The notes: generated by a model not told the origin, from the letters alone. DNA of 64,000 nt from Hanstruepera flava (GCF_023634025.1 NZ_JALJCW010000001.1:541501-605500), one strand, 5' to 3'; shown: positions 45,414-55,144, numbered from the stretch's first letter. Numbers and translations are program-made.

Positions 45414-46091
45414 ATGAAATTTAATAATAACATTGAAGATTTGGACGCATTAGGAAATGACCACATAGGCACATCCTCTGACACACCTTTAAGAAAGGAT
45501 GCATTTTCGTTGAGTACAGATGAGAAAATTGATATCATTAAAGACGATGTACGCCATATTATGGAGACGCTTGGACTAGACTTAAATGATGACAGCTTAA
45601 ATGGAACACCTCATCGTGTTGCTAAAATGTTTGTAAAAGAATTATTTGGTGGTTTGGACCCAAAACGCAAACCTAATGCATCAACATTTGAGAATAAATA
45701 CAAATACGGTGAAATGCTTGTTGAGAAAAACATTACAGTTTATTCCACTTGCGAACACCACTTGTTACCAATAGTAGGTAAAGCGCACGTGGCATATATT
45801 TCCCATGGAACAGTTGTTGGCCTTTCGAAAATGAACAGAATTGTTGACTATTATGCGAAAAGGCCACAGGTACAAGAGCGATTAACCATTCAAATTGTAA
45901 AAGAGCTTCAAGAAGTCTTACAGACCGAAGATGTTGCTTGCGTTATTGATGCGAAACACTTATGTGTAAATTCAAGAGGCATTAGAGATACTGAAAGTAG
46001 TACGGTAACTTCAGAATTTGGAGGTAAATTCAAAGAAAAGGAAACACGTCGCGAATTTTTAGACTACATCAAGTTAGACACTCAATTCTAA
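45414..46091 (+). CDS. folE: GTP cyclohydrolase I
   Basis: The enzyme makes dihydroneopterin triphosphate from GTP, the first step to folate and pterins. The 225-residue protein has the zinc/catalytic motif [19 protein letters not shown], the [12 protein letters not shown]-site segment, and [20 protein letters not shown] at the C-terminus with the second zinc Cys just before (HLCV). An N-terminal extension of about 40 residues is usual for flavobacteria. It starts a rightward run folE - cysS - yidD. Confidence 0.95.
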   Translation: MKFNNNIEDLDALGNDHIGTSSDTPLRKDAFSLSTDEKIDIIKDDVRHIMETLGLDLNDDSLNGTPHRVAKMFVKELFGGLDPKRKPNASTFENKYKYGEMLVEKNITVYSTCEHHLLPIVGKAHVAYISHGTVVGLSKMNRIVDYYAKRPQVQERLTIQIVKELQEVLQTEDVACVIDAKHLCVNSRGIRDTESSTVTSEFGGKFKEKETRREFLDYIKLDTQF

Positions 46092-46113
46092 TAAAATAGC
46101 ATTTACTCATCTC

Positions 46114-47595
46114 ATGCAATTATTTAAGCAGCAAGACATAAAAATATACAACACGTTAAGTGGTGAAAAAGAACATTTTAAACCATTAATCGATGGTTAC
46201 GTTGGTATGTATGTTTGTGGCCCTACGGTTTATAGTAATGTGCATTTAGGTAATGTTAGAACATTTATGTCTTTTGACATGATATTCAGATATTTTAGAC
46301 ATTTAGGCTACAAAGTGCGTTATGTTCGAAATATTACGGATGCTGGACACCTTGAAGATGATGCCGATGTTGGAGAGGATAAAATCACAAAAAAAGCACG
46401 ATTAGAATCTATAGAACCTATGGAAATCGTCCAGCGTTATACTGTTGATTTTCATAATGTATTACGAATACTTAATTTTCTTCCGCCAAGCATTGAGCCT
46501 ACTGCAACAGGTCATATTATTGAGCAAATAGAACTTATTCAAACCATTATTGACAACGGTTTTGCCTATGTTATTAATGGCTCTGTTTATTTTGATGTTC
46601 ACAAATATAATGAGTCTCATGAGTACGGCATTTTGAGCAAACGTAAGCTTGACGATTTAATTCATAATACACGTGCTTTAGATGGCCAAAGTGACAAAAA
46701 GAATCCACAAGATTTTGCCTTATGGAAAAAAGCAGAACCTAGTCATATTATGCGTTGGCCTTCACCTTGGAGTGATGGTTTTCCAGGTTGGCATTTGGAA
46801 TGTACGGCCATGAGTACTAAATATTTAGGCGAGCAATTTGATATTCACGGTGGTGGAATGGACTTAAAATTCCCACATCATGAATGTGAGATTGCACAAA
46901 ATCAAGCCGCTAAAAACCAATCACCAGTTAAATACTGGATGCATGCCAATATGCTAGAGCTAAATGGATCCAGAATGAGTAAATCAACTGGAAATTATAT
47001 TAATCCTGCTGAATTATTCTCTGGCGACAATGATATTATGTCTAAAGGCTTTGCTCCTGGTGTTATTCGTTTTTTTATGATGCAAGCGGCTTACAGAAGT
47101 GTTTTAGATTTAACCAATGATGGCTTATTGGCCGCTGAAAAAGGTTATAACAGGTTAATAGATGCTATTAACTTATTAGAAAAACTAAAATCATCATCAT
47201 CATCATCAATTAATGTTTCTGACTGGAAACAAAAATGTTACGATGCTATGAATGATGATTTCAATACGCCAATATTGATTGCCAATCTCTTTGAGGCCGT
47301 TAAATACATTAATCAAATAAAGGACGGAAAATCTACTATAACTCCTGAAGATTTAAAACTATTAAAAGAGACCATTAACACTTTTACTTTTGATATTTTA
47401 GGTCTGGAAAACACATCAAAAACCGAAAATAATTCTGATAAATTATCTGGCGCAGTTGAACTTTTAATTAAAATGCGTCAAGAAGCTCGAGCCAATAGAG
47501 ATTTTGCTTTGTCAGATAAAATTAGAGACGAATTAGCTGCAGCAGGCATACAACTTAACGATAGTCGAGAAGGCACAACGTTTTCCATCAATTAA
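46114..47595 (+). CDS. cysS: cysteinyl-tRNA synthetase
   Basis: The enzyme charges tRNA-Cys. The 493-residue class I synthetase has the zinc Cys and HIGH-type motif in [19 protein letters not shown], the zinc-site [27 protein letters not shown], and the KMSKS-type [10 protein letters not shown] run of six serines (about residues 360-365) comes from six TCA codons at 47191-47208 in the linker before the helical anticodon domain. Between folE (22 bp) and yidD (2 bp) on the same strand. Confidence 0.95.
   Translation: MQLFKQQDIKIYNTLSGEKEHFKPLIDGYVGMYVCGPTVYSNVHLGNVRTFMSFDMIFRYFRHLGYKVRYVRNITDAGHLEDDADVGEDKITKKARLESIEPMEIVQRYTVDFHNVLRILNFLPPSIEPTATGHIIEQIELIQTIIDNGFAYVINGSVYFDVHKYNESHEYGILSKRKLDDLIHNTRALDGQSDKKNPQDFALWKKAEPSHIMRWPSPWSDGFPGWHLECTAMSTKYLGEQFDIHGGGMDLKFPHHECEIAQNQAAKNQSPVKYWMHANMLELNGSRMSKSTGNYINPAELFSGDNDIMSKGFAPGVIRFFMMQAAYRSVLDLTNDGLLAAEKGYNRLIDAINLLEKLKSSSSSSINVSDWKQKCYDAMNDDFNTPILIANLFEAVKYINQIKDGKSTITPEDLKLLKETINTFTFDILGLENTSKTENNSDKLSGAVELLIKMRQEARANRDFALSDKIRDELAAAGIQLNDSREGTTFSIN
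47191..47208 (+). repeat. TCA x6 microsatellite inside cysS
   Basis: Six identical TCA codons encode a poly-serine stretch; slippage would change length in frame. Confidence 0.9.
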
Positions 47596-47597
47596 TT

Positions 47598-47834
47598 ATG
47601 AAAAAGATTTTAATTACACCTTTTCTATTTTTAATTAAAATCTATCAAACATTAATATCACCTCTTACACCAGCTAGTTGCAGGTTTCAGCCAACGTGTT
47701 CTCATTATTCTAAAGAAGCTTTATTGAAACACGGCTTGTGGAAAGGTGGAGGCTTGGCGCTAAAAAGGATTTTTAGTTGTCATCCTTGGGGGCGCAGCGG
47801 TTACGATCCTGTTCCTGAAAAGGATGACAACTAA
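47598..47834 (+). CDS. yidD: membrane protein insertion efficiency factor YidD, altered C-terminus
   Basis: YidD helps YidC insert inner-membrane proteins. The 78-residue product has the family core [20 protein letters not shown], then [11 protein letters not shown], and [19 protein letters not shown]. The last residues (DDN, then stop) are encoded by a 19-bp inverted copy of the IFSCHPW codons, and a second copy of the [11 protein letters not shown] coding segment lies 120 bp downstream in frame, ending LDKK-stop. So the gene's 3' end has been rearranged, although the conserved core is intact. 2 bp after cysS. Confidence 0.92.
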   Translation: MKKILITPFLFLIKIYQTLISPLTPASCRFQPTCSHYSKEALLKHGLWKGGGLALKRIFSCHPWGRSGYDPVPEKDDN

Positions 47835-47838
47835 AAAT
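47769..47838. repeat. 19-bp inverted repeat at the 3' end of yidD
   Basis: Bases 47769-47787 (coding IFSCHP) are exactly reverse-complementary to 47820-47838, across a 32-bp loop. No T-run follows, so it is unlike an ordinary terminator. Confidence 0.9.
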
Positions 47839-47942
47839 TTCCCACGCGCCTGCTCGCCCTATCTCTAAAAATGTACACTGTACATTTTCTTAACGTTCTG
47901 TCGCCTTGGGGATGCAGCGGTTACGATCCTGTTCCTGAAAAG
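47784..47942 (+). repeat. 39-bp direct repeat of the yidD 3' end, 120 bp apart
   Basis: Segments 47784-47822 and 47904-47942 match at 37 of 39 positions. Both keep the yidD reading frame ([13 protein letters not shown]). Between them lie a yidD stop, a GC-richer stretch and a 9-bp palindrome at 47868-47888 (AAAATGTAC-3 nt-GTACATTTT). Confidence 0.9.
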
Positions 47943-48028
47943 CTTGATAAAAAATAACATATCATTATATTTCATTGCTTTCGTTTCCGTTTTCAATTGT
48001 ATATATTTACTTCGCTAAATAATAATCT

Positions 48029-48955
48029 ATGTATTTATTAAAATTCGATTGGAACCCTATTACTGGTATTGATATTGCCGGTAATTTTAAATTACATTTT
48101 TACAGTGTTATGTGGATAGTTGCCTTCCTTTTAGGTTGGTATATTATGAAACGTATTTTCACAAGAGAAAAGATAAATTTAGATTATTTAGATCCGTTAT
48201 TTATTTATACCGTTTTGGCCACAATGCTGGGAGCAAGACTTGGACATGTTCTATTTTATCAATCGGAGTTAATATCTCAAGATTTTTTTAGCATCTTCCT
48301 GCCTTTTAGGTTCAATCCAGAATTTGAGTTTACTGGATTTCAAGGATTGGCAAGCCATGGTGCTGCCATAGGAATTATAATCGGAATGTATTTATACCGA
48401 AGAAAATATAAGTACAAATCGCTGATGTGGATATTAGATCGTGTTGTGATTCCAGTAGCTTCTGGTGCTATTTTTATTAGAATTGGAAATTTTATTAATT
48501 CTGAAATCATTGGAAAGGTAACCGATTCGGCTTTTGGCGTCCGCTTTATTCAGGATTTTTATGGCAAGCGTCAAATTGTGGCAGAAACAGGTATACAGGA
48601 TTATAAAGATGCCTATGCAGCTGTTACCAAGAACCCACAATTTCAGAATTTGCTCGACGCTGTTCCGTATAGACATCCTGCACAATTGTACGAATCTTTC
48701 TGCTATATTTTTGTCTTTCTAATTTTATGGTATATATACACTAAAACACAGAAAAGCGAGCAAACCGGATTTTTATTTGGAGCCTTTTTAGTGATGCTAT
48801 GGACTATACGATTTTTTGTAGAGTTCGTAAAAGAGCCTCAAGGCGAAGAATATATTACTATGATGGGATTAAACACCGGACAAATGTTGAGTATTCCATT
48901 TATAATCATAGGACTCTACTTTATGTTTATTTACAAACCTAAAACCAAGTCATAA
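48029..48955 (+). CDS. lgt: prolipoprotein diacylglyceryl transferase
   Basis: Lgt adds diacylglycerol to the lipobox cysteine of prelipoproteins, the first step of lipoprotein maturation. The 308-residue protein has seven helices, the ARLGHVLFYQ region, the FQGLASHGAAIGII motif with the essential His, and the signature RIGNFINSEIIG. The C-terminal helices contain RFFVEFVKEPQ. 5 bp upstream of the DUF192 gene. Several lipoproteins in this window are its presumed substrates. Confidence 0.95.
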   Translation: MYLLKFDWNPITGIDIAGNFKLHFYSVMWIVAFLLGWYIMKRIFTREKINLDYLDPLFIYTVLATMLGARLGHVLFYQSELISQDFFSIFLPFRFNPEFEFTGFQGLASHGAAIGIIIGMYLYRRKYKYKSLMWILDRVVIPVASGAIFIRIGNFINSEIIGKVTDSAFGVRFIQDFYGKRQIVAETGIQDYKDAYAAVTKNPQFQNLLDAVPYRHPAQLYESFCYIFVFLILWYIYTKTQKSEQTGFLFGAFLVMLWTIRFFVEFVKEPQGEEYITMMGLNTGQMLSIPFIIIGLYFMFIYKPKTKS

Positions 48956-48960
48956 TTTCA

Positions 48961-49458
48961 ATGATTCGTAAGTATTTTAAAGTTGTTTGTTTATCCTTTG
49001 GTATTTCAATGTTCACGGCAACTACGTCTTGCAAAGAGGAAAAAAAATCTGTTAAACAAACTAAGGTTTCTTTTAAAAAAGAAGGTGAATTACAACTTAT
49101 GAAAGCAGTAAACGATTCTGTTATTGCTGAATTAGATATTGAAATAGCCGACAATGATTATGAAACACAAACCGGACTTATGTATCGTGAATCCATGGAA
49201 GTAAATCGTGGTATGCTGTTTATTTTTCCCGATTCAAGACCACGTTCATTTTACATGAAGAACACCAAAATACCTTTAGATTTAATTTACCTTGACACCG
49301 ATAAAACCGTGGTTAGTTTTCAAGAAAATGCAAAACCTTTTGATGAAAGCTCTTTACCTTCTAATGCACCTGCTAAATATGTATTAGAAGTCAATGCAGG
49401 TTTAGTTAAGCAATGGCATTTAGAAGTTGGCGACAAAATGATCTTTACAAAAGATTAA
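48961..49458 (+). CDS. DUF192 lipoprotein
   Basis: The 165-residue protein has a lipoprotein signal (LSFGISMFTATTSCKEE, Cys about residue 22) and a DUF192 domain: TQTGLMYRESMEVNRGMLFIF, then FYMKNTKIPLDLIYLD and a C-terminal VLEVNAGLVKQWHLEVGD. DUF192 folds as a small beta barrel of unknown function, usually exported. It follows lgt by 5 bp and ends at the hairpin at 49476. Confidence 0.88.
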   Translation: MIRKYFKVVCLSFGISMFTATTSCKEEKKSVKQTKVSFKKEGELQLMKAVNDSVIAELDIEIADNDYETQTGLMYRESMEVNRGMLFIFPDSRPRSFYMKNTKIPLDLIYLDTDKTVVSFQENAKPFDESSLPSNAPAKYVLEVNAGLVKQWHLEVGDKMIFTKD

Positions 49459-49475
49459 ATAAGAAATAGAACAAT

Positions 49476-49514
49476 AAAAAAAGCCTTTTTGATAATTCAA
49501 AAAGGCTTTTTTTA
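49476..49514. terminator. bidirectional terminator between DUF192 gene and secDF
   Basis: AAAAAAGCCTTTTTGA and TCAAAAAGGCTTTTTT form a 16-bp stem with a 4-nt loop, between convergent genes. Confidence 0.9.
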
Positions 49515-49533
49515 TTGTTATTTGAAAACAGGC

Positions 49534-52500
49534 TTATGCCTGTTCTTCTTCCTCAACTTCTTTTACTTTGTGCTTTAAGGCTTCTTTAGCATCACCTTTC
49601 TTAACCGAATCATACATTAATGGTGTAGCAATAAACATAGATGAGTATGTACCTACTATAACACCAACAATTAAGGCAAACATAAATCCTCTAATGGAAT
49701 CACCTCCAAATACAAAGATTGAAAGTAACACTACCAAAGTAGTTAAAGAGGTGTTTAATGTTCTACTTAGTGTACTGCTTAATGACGAGTTAATAACCTT
49801 ATTAAACGGCCATGACGAGTGCTCATTAAAGAATTCCCTAATTCTATCGAACACAACAACCGTATCGTTCAACGAATAACCAATAACTGTAAGTATTGCA
49901 GCTATAAACGCTTGATCTATTTCCATACTAAATGGCATGTACTTATAAGTTAACGAGAACACACCCAATACAATTAATACATCATGGAAAACCGCAGCAA
50001 CGGCTCCTAACGAGAATTGCCATCTTTTAAATCGGAATAAGATGTACAGGAATACTACAATTAAAGAACCTAAAATGGCTAAATAAGATGCATTCTTGAT
50101 ATCATCAGCAATTGTAGGGCTCACTTTGTAATATTTCATTAAACCAATTGTTTTGGCCTCATCATCACTAATGAACTCTTCATAAGACAACCCATCAAAA
50201 TAGGGCTGTAACTCGTTATATAATGTAGTTCTTATTTCTTCATCTACTGCATTATCAGTTTCGTTTACCTTGTACTTTGTTGTAATCTTTAATTGATTGG
50301 CACTTCCAAAAGTTTTTGCCTCTGCACTTCCAAAAGCATCAGATAAGGCTGATGAAATTTCATTAGCACTTACATCTTGAGCAAAGCGTACCTGATACGT
50401 ACGACCTCCTACAAAATCTACACCTTGGTCTAAACCATTTGTAAATAACGAGCCTAAACTCAATAATATTAAAGCTCCAGAAATAATGTAAGCGGCTTTC
50501 CTTTTCTTAAGAAAATTGATATTAATATTTCTGAAAAGGTTTTTGGTAATAGCAGTACTAAAATCTAAAGTTCCGCCTCTTTCAGCATACCAATCTACTA
50601 ACAACCTAGTGATGAAAATAGCAGTAAATAACGATGTACCAATACCGATTAATAATGTTGTTGCAAAACCTTTAATTGGCCCTGTACCGAATATAAATAG
50701 AATAAGAGCAGTTAAGCCTGTTGTGATGTTGGCATCTAAAATAGAAGACAAGGCATTACTAAATCCATCAGCAATAGATTCCTTCATACCTTTACCTTTA
50801 GCCAATTCTTCACGTATACGTTCAAAAATAAGCACGTTGGCATCCACAGACATACCAATTGTTAATACAATACCTGCAATACCTGGCAATGTTAAAACAG
50901 CTCCTAACCCTGATAACACACCAAAGATTAAAACGATATTAAACAACATGGCAATATCAGCAAACAAACCTGCTTTACCGTAGTATAAGAACATCCAAAC
51001 CAATACAACACCTAATGCGATTAAGAATGACATTTTACCGCTGTCAATAGCCTCTTGTCCTAACGATGGCCCAACAACTTCTCCTTGAATAATATCTGCA
51101 GAAGCCGGTAATTTACCAGCACGTAATACGTTAGCTAAATCGGTTGCTTCATTTAATGTAAAACTACCTGAAATAGACGAGTTACCTCCTGAAATTGCTC
51201 CTGTAGTTACACCTGGAGCAGAATATACAACGTTATCTAAAACAATAGCTATTTGAGAACCTTGGGTAAAGGCTTTCCCAGTCATTTCTTCCCAGATTTT
51301 CGCGCCTTTAGCATTCATCTGCATAGACACATTTGGCTTTCCAACTGCATCATACTCTTGACGAGCATCTGTAACCACAGCTCCACTTAATGGTGGTACG
51401 TTATCACGGTTTCCAATTAAAGCATATAGCTCAACTACTTCGCTATCTTTAGCTGGTTTTCCAAATACAAACTTTACAAAACGTTGCTCTGCTGGTAATA
51501 ACGATCGTACTTGAGGCATATTCAAGTACTCCATTACTTGCTCCTTGTCTTTAATATTAACTATAGCTAATGCAGCAGGATCTGGCGATTGGAACAACAA
51601 ATCACGAAGTGGATTAACCTCAACTGCAGTAGAATCTGGATCTGCTCCTAATAAATCTTCAATGGCATCATCTTCAGAATCTTGAGGTTCTTCATCAACA
51701 ACCTCTTCTTTTTCTGGAGTTTGCATGTCTTTAAGAACATTGTTAGCTTCAACTAAAAAAGGACCAAATAAATCGCGTTTGTAAACTTCCCAAAACTCTA
51801 ATTGAGCCGTACTCTGTAATAACTTAATAGCACGTTCTTTATCTTTTACACCTGGCAATTCTACTAAAATACGACCAGAGTTTCCTAAACGCTGGATACT
51901 TGGTGACGTAACACCAAACTCATCAATACGTTTACGAAGTACTTCAAAAGCTGAAACGATTGATTCATCAATTTTACGCTCGATAATTGGCTTAACCTCA
52001 TCGTCTGTCATTGAGCCTTCTATCTCACCATCTAGCGCTCTTGTGTAAAAAATATCTGGAGAGGCTAATTTGGTGTCGCCTTTAATGTTATCAAACGCAA
52101 CATAAAAATCCTCTAAAAATGTATTCTGACTATTCTTTTGTATTTCTTCAGCATCATCTAAAGCTTTATTAAAAACAGGGTCTTTACTATAGTTAGCAAG
52201 ACCTTTCAAGATATCTTTTACAGAAACTTGTAAAATAACACTTACACCACCTTTTAGATCTAAACCTAAATTCATGGCGTTTTCTTTTACTTCATTGTAG
52301 GTGTAATTTGCGATTCCTAAATTAAAAACTTCTTCGTTTGCTATAGAATCTAAATACTTACGTTCTTTTACTTCATCGCCATTAGAAACCACTTGAGCAG
52401 CTTCCTCAATACTATTTGCTTTGAATGTAAAAGACAGCTGATAAATACTTACCAAACCGAACAAAACAGCAAATAGTTTTACTAATCCTTTATTTTGCAT
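49534..52500 (-). CDS. secDF: fused protein translocase subunit SecDF
   Basis: SecDF uses the proton gradient to pull exported proteins after SecYEG translocation. The 988-residue protein fuses SecD (residues about 1-640) and SecF (about 660-988). SecD parts are DLKGGVSVILQV, the P1 domain with VLRKRIDEFGVTSPSIQRLG and GRILVELPGV, SGAVVTDARQEYD, and helices with GMSVDANVLIFERIREEL. SecF parts are GVDFVGGRTYQVRF, GYSLNDTVVVFDRIRE and STLSRTLNTSLTTL. Twelve helices. The fusion is standard in Bacteroidota. A consensus promoter lies at 52541-52571. Confidence 0.96.
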   Translation of the reverse strand: MQNKGLVKLFAVLFGLVSIYQLSFTFKANSIEEAAQVVSNGDEVKERKYLDSIANEEVFNLGIANYTYNEVKENAMNLGLDLKGGVSVILQVSVKDILKGLANYSKDPVFNKALDDAEEIQKNSQNTFLEDFYVAFDNIKGDTKLASPDIFYTRALDGEIEGSMTDDEVKPIIERKIDESIVSAFEVLRKRIDEFGVTSPSIQRLGNSGRILVELPGVKDKERAIKLLQSTAQLEFWEVYKRDLFGPFLVEANNVLKDMQTPEKEEVVDEEPQDSEDDAIEDLLGADPDSTAVEVNPLRDLLFQSPDPAALAIVNIKDKEQVMEYLNMPQVRSLLPAEQRFVKFVFGKPAKDSEVVELYALIGNRDNVPPLSGAVVTDARQEYDAVGKPNVSMQMNAKGAKIWEEMTGKAFTQGSQIAIVLDNVVYSAPGVTTGAISGGNSSISGSFTLNEATDLANVLRAGKLPASADIIQGEVVGPSLGQEAIDSGKMSFLIALGVVLVWMFLYYGKAGLFADIAMLFNIVLIFGVLSGLGAVLTLPGIAGIVLTIGMSVDANVLIFERIREELAKGKGMKESIADGFSNALSSILDANITTGLTALILFIFGTGPIKGFATTLLIGIGTSLFTAIFITRLLVDWYAERGGTLDFSTAITKNLFRNININFLKKRKAAYIISGALILLSLGSLFTNGLDQGVDFVGGRTYQVRFAQDVSANEISSALSDAFGSAEAKTFGSANQLKITTKYKVNETDNAVDEEIRTTLYNELQPYFDGLSYEEFISDDEAKTIGLMKYYKVSPTIADDIKNASYLAILGSLIVVFLYILFRFKRWQFSLGAVAAVFHDVLIVLGVFSLTYKYMPFSMEIDQAFIAAILTVIGYSLNDTVVVFDRIREFFNEHSSWPFNKVINSSLSSTLSRTLNTSLTTLVVLLSIFVFGGDSIRGFMFALIVGVIVGTYSSMFIATPLMYDSVKKGDAKEALKHKVKEVEEEEQA

Positions 52501-52540
52501 TGTTATTGATTTTTATGTGTCAAATTTTTTAAAAAACGAG

Positions 52541-52571
52541 CAAATATAGAACTTACCGTATAATTTGACAA
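52541..52571 (-). promoter_or_regulatory. secDF: promoter of secDF
   Basis: On the minus strand TTG at 52571-52569, a 20-bp spacer, and TATATTTG at 52548-52541 form a consensus promoter 41 bp before the secDF start. It indicates secDF is transcribed separately from the gene upstream. Confidence 0.75.
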
Positions 52572-52681
52572 TTATTTTTTTATGAATAAACTATTGATTG
52601 ATTTGCCTTTCAAATGCTTTTAGAAAGGCTTCTTAAAATTTAATTTTAAGCTTATGGAGTTAATTGGGAATTTTTTCCGTG

Positions 52682-53302
52682 TTATGAATTCCCTATTCTG
52701 TTAGGACCAGCCCTTACTTCTGGTATGACATAGGAATTATTATCTATTGAAATACTGATAGCACTCCATTTCTTGAATGATACCTGTATTAAAAATTCTT
52801 CGTTTTGATTGTTTAAAACCGATGAAGCATATAACGAATTAGGATCGTAATATCTATCGCTTTCTGTTTTTTTAATTACTATACAACCATCAAACCCAGA
52901 GTTATAATCATTTCCGGTTTGAATTTCAAAAATGTCTAAATTGTAATTACCCTGTTTGTTTCCATCTGAATCTTCTTCAACTGGTTTTTTTTCGGGATAG
53001 TTTAGATGTAATCGCTTTTCTTTAGAAAGGACCTCCCTAACACTTGCTACATCTACATGACTGTAATACGTAATAACAAGTTTACCTTGATTTTCATGCT
53101 TAACCTGAATATTATCTACCCCTAAATCGCTTAACTGATTTTTTACAATAGAAATGGTATTTCTAGCTTCAAGCGAGTTAGAATCTATATTGGTGAAATG
53201 CAACACCAATTCCTGATTAGCATTTGCGGTTTGCTGTTGACTAACAACACCTACAAATGTTAGGAATAGTATTAGTATATAAATGTGCAATCGGGTTTTC
53301 AC
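52682..53302 (-). CDS. periplasmic protein with SecD P1-like segment
   Basis: The 206-residue product has a signal peptide (MKTRLHIYILILFLTFVGVV). Residues about 44-104 (NTISIVKNQLSDLGVDNIQV, then KLVITYYSHVDVASVREVLS and LHLNYPE) align by pattern with the SecD P1 segment of the neighbouring SecDF (FEVLRKRIDEFGVTSPSIQR, then GRILVELPGVKDKERAIKLL and LEFWE). The C-terminal 80 residues are unlike anything I recognise (QVSFKKWSAISISI). No membrane helices follow the signal, so it should be soluble in the periplasm. It lies 180 bp upstream of secDF on the same strand. Confidence 0.7.
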   Translation of the reverse strand: MKTRLHIYILILFLTFVGVVSQQQTANANQELVLHFTNIDSNSLEARNTISIVKNQLSDLGVDNIQVKHENQGKLVITYYSHVDVASVREVLSKEKRLHLNYPEKKPVEEDSDGNKQGNYNLDIFEIQTGNDYNSGFDGCIVIKKTESDRYYDPNSLYASSVLNNQNEEFLIQVSFKKWSAISISIDNNSYVIPEVRAGPNRIGNS

Positions 53303-53311
53303 GCGCCAAAT

Positions 53312-53350
53312 ATAAAAAAAATAAAGACTGTATTGCTACAGTCTTTATAT
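53312..53350 (-). terminator. intrinsic terminator of the DUF4412 gene
   Basis: On the minus strand ATAAAGACTGTA and TACAGTCTTTAT form a 12-bp stem with a 4-nt loop, followed by a long T run. Confidence 0.85.
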
Positions 53351-53396
53351 AATTATATCTGTTATATCTCGTAATACAACGTTTTTGGTAGTAAAA

Positions 53397-54059
53397 CTAC
53401 ATACCTTGTAATGATTCTGTTTTTTCGTAACCTTCTGGTGGCGTCATATCAAATTTATCATCAGAAACCGATTCTTTTTTAATTTCGGTTACTTCACTTG
53501 TAATTTTCATACCCATGCCCATTTGGCTTACATTCATTTCCATATACATAGGATAACCTGGTAATTTTGCACCAAGTTGAGTAACTTGATTAGACATAGC
53601 TGAAATTTTATCTGTTACGTAGATATCCATTTGTACTTCAGTACCATCTTTAGTTGTTGTTAAATTATACTCTTGGCATGTGTAACCTAATATTTCTTTG
53701 GTCTCATCACCTTTTTCAATTTTAACATCTTTCATATCTTCATTTTCAGGATCAATGCTCTTCACAACATACTTTTTTCCAACCATTTGATTATCCATAG
53801 CAACCATCATTTCATTGGAATCACCATCCATGATTGATGTTGAGTTTCCTGTCATTAAATTAAAGGTCTCTGTACGTGTTTTATTGCCTTTAAAATATGT
53901 TGTTGACACAATTTCCCCTACCATAGCCAATTGTGCTTGAACTTGCTCATTATCGCTTGACATGGTTTGTTTAGAGGTCACTACCCCTTCAGTTAATTTT
54001 TCTTGAGCAAAAACTGTAACGTTTAATGCCAATACTAAAACAAAAATTAGTTTTTTCAT
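53397..54059 (-). CDS. DUF4412 exported protein
   Basis: The 220-residue protein has a signal peptide (MKKLIFVLVLALNVTVFAQ) and the DUF4412 pattern: an early strand with TTYFKGNKTRTET, a MMVAMDNQMVGKKYVV strand, ILGYTCQEYNLTTTKDGTEV (the single conserved Cys before a Tyr) and IYVTDKI. Met-rich near the C-terminus (MYMEMNVSQMGMGMK). Members are periplasmic or secreted with unknown function, sometimes likened to LolA folds. Monocistronic. Confidence 0.8.
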   Translation of the reverse strand: MKKLIFVLVLALNVTVFAQEKLTEGVVTSKQTMSSDNEQVQAQLAMVGEIVSTTYFKGNKTRTETFNLMTGNSTSIMDGDSNEMMVAMDNQMVGKKYVVKSIDPENEDMKDVKIEKGDETKEILGYTCQEYNLTTTKDGTEVQMDIYVTDKISAMSNQVTQLGAKLPGYPMYMEMNVSQMGMGMKITSEVTEIKKESVSDDKFDMTPPEGYEKTESLQGM

Positions 54060-54150
54060 GTGAGTTATTTTTTAAAATTTAATTATTAATAGTTGTTCTA
54101 GTATTTGTAGCACAACTCTCTATTTTGTTACTAAAGTAGCCTAATAAGTA

Positions 54151-55077
54151 TTAGACATCAAGTAATCCATTTGTTTTTTTAACGCCTTCTGCACTGGTAT
54201 TTAAATGCTCCTTCTCTGCATCATTTAAATCCAGTTCAACAATACTTTCAATTCCGTTACGGCCCAAAATTACTGGCACACCAATACATAAATCAGATAA
54301 ACCGTACTCACCACTTAACAAGGCAGAACATGGAAACATTTTTTTCTGATCGCAAGCAATAGCTTGAACTAAAGCAGAAACAGCCGCACCAGGCGCATAC
54401 CATGCAGACGTACCTAATAATTTAGTTAATGTTGCTCCACCTACTTTAGTATCTTCTTTTACTTGGCTTAAACGGTCTTCTGAAATAAATTCTGAAACCG
54501 GCACACTATTTCTTGTTGCTAAACGCGTTAACGGCACCATACCAACATCGCTATGTCCTCCAATTACCATGCCATCTACATCACTTATTGGCGCTCCTAA
54601 AGCTTCTGCCAAACGATATTTAAAACGAGCAGAGTCTAAAGCACCTCCCATTCCTATAATTCTGTTTTTAGGAAGATTGGTAGACTTATGAGCCAAATAG
54701 GTCATGGTATCCATTGGGTTACTCACAACAATTAATATGGTGTTAGGCGAATGCTCAATTAAACTTGAGGAAACAGACTTTACAATACCCGCATTAATTC
54801 CAATAAGCTCCTCACGAGTCATTCCTGGTTTTCTTGGAATACCAGATGTAATGACACAAATATCACTATTTGCTGTTTTTGAATAATCATTTGTAACTCC
54901 TGTAATTTTAGTATCAAAACCATTCAATGAAGCGGTTTGCATTAAATCCATTGCCTTACCTTCTGCAAAACCTTCTTTAATATCCAATAAAACGACTTCA
55001 CTAGCAAAATCTTTTATGGCAATGTATTCTGCACAACTGGCACCTACTGCTCCTGCTCCAACTACTGTTACTTTCAT
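54151..55077 (-). CDS. mdh: malate dehydrogenase
   Basis: The enzyme oxidises malate to oxaloacetate in the TCA cycle. The 308-residue protein is of the LDH-like MDH type: nucleotide loop VVGAGAVGASCAEYIA, TSGIPRKPGMTREELIGINA (substrate Arg residues), VSNPMDTMTYLA, GMGGALDSARFKYRLAE, and the catalytic His in VIGGHSDVGMVPL. Arg in RKPGM favours malate over lactate. Monocistronic; a terminator separates it from gyrB upstream. Confidence 0.95.
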   Translation of the reverse strand: MKVTVVGAGAVGASCAEYIAIKDFASEVVLLDIKEGFAEGKAMDLMQTASLNGFDTKITGVTNDYSKTANSDICVITSGIPRKPGMTREELIGINAGIVKSVSSSLIEHSPNTILIVVSNPMDTMTYLAHKSTNLPKNRIIGMGGALDSARFKYRLAEALGAPISDVDGMVIGGHSDVGMVPLTRLATRNSVPVSEFISEDRLSQVKEDTKVGGATLTKLLGTSAWYAPGAAVSALVQAIACDQKKMFPCSALLSGEYGLSDLCIGVPVILGRNGIESIVELDLNDAEKEHLNTSAEGVKKTNGLLDV

Positions 55078-55144
55078 AATGTTTTTATATTTTAATTTTG
55101 TGTTGTTTTTTGAGACTGCGAAATTACGAATTATTATAGTGTAA

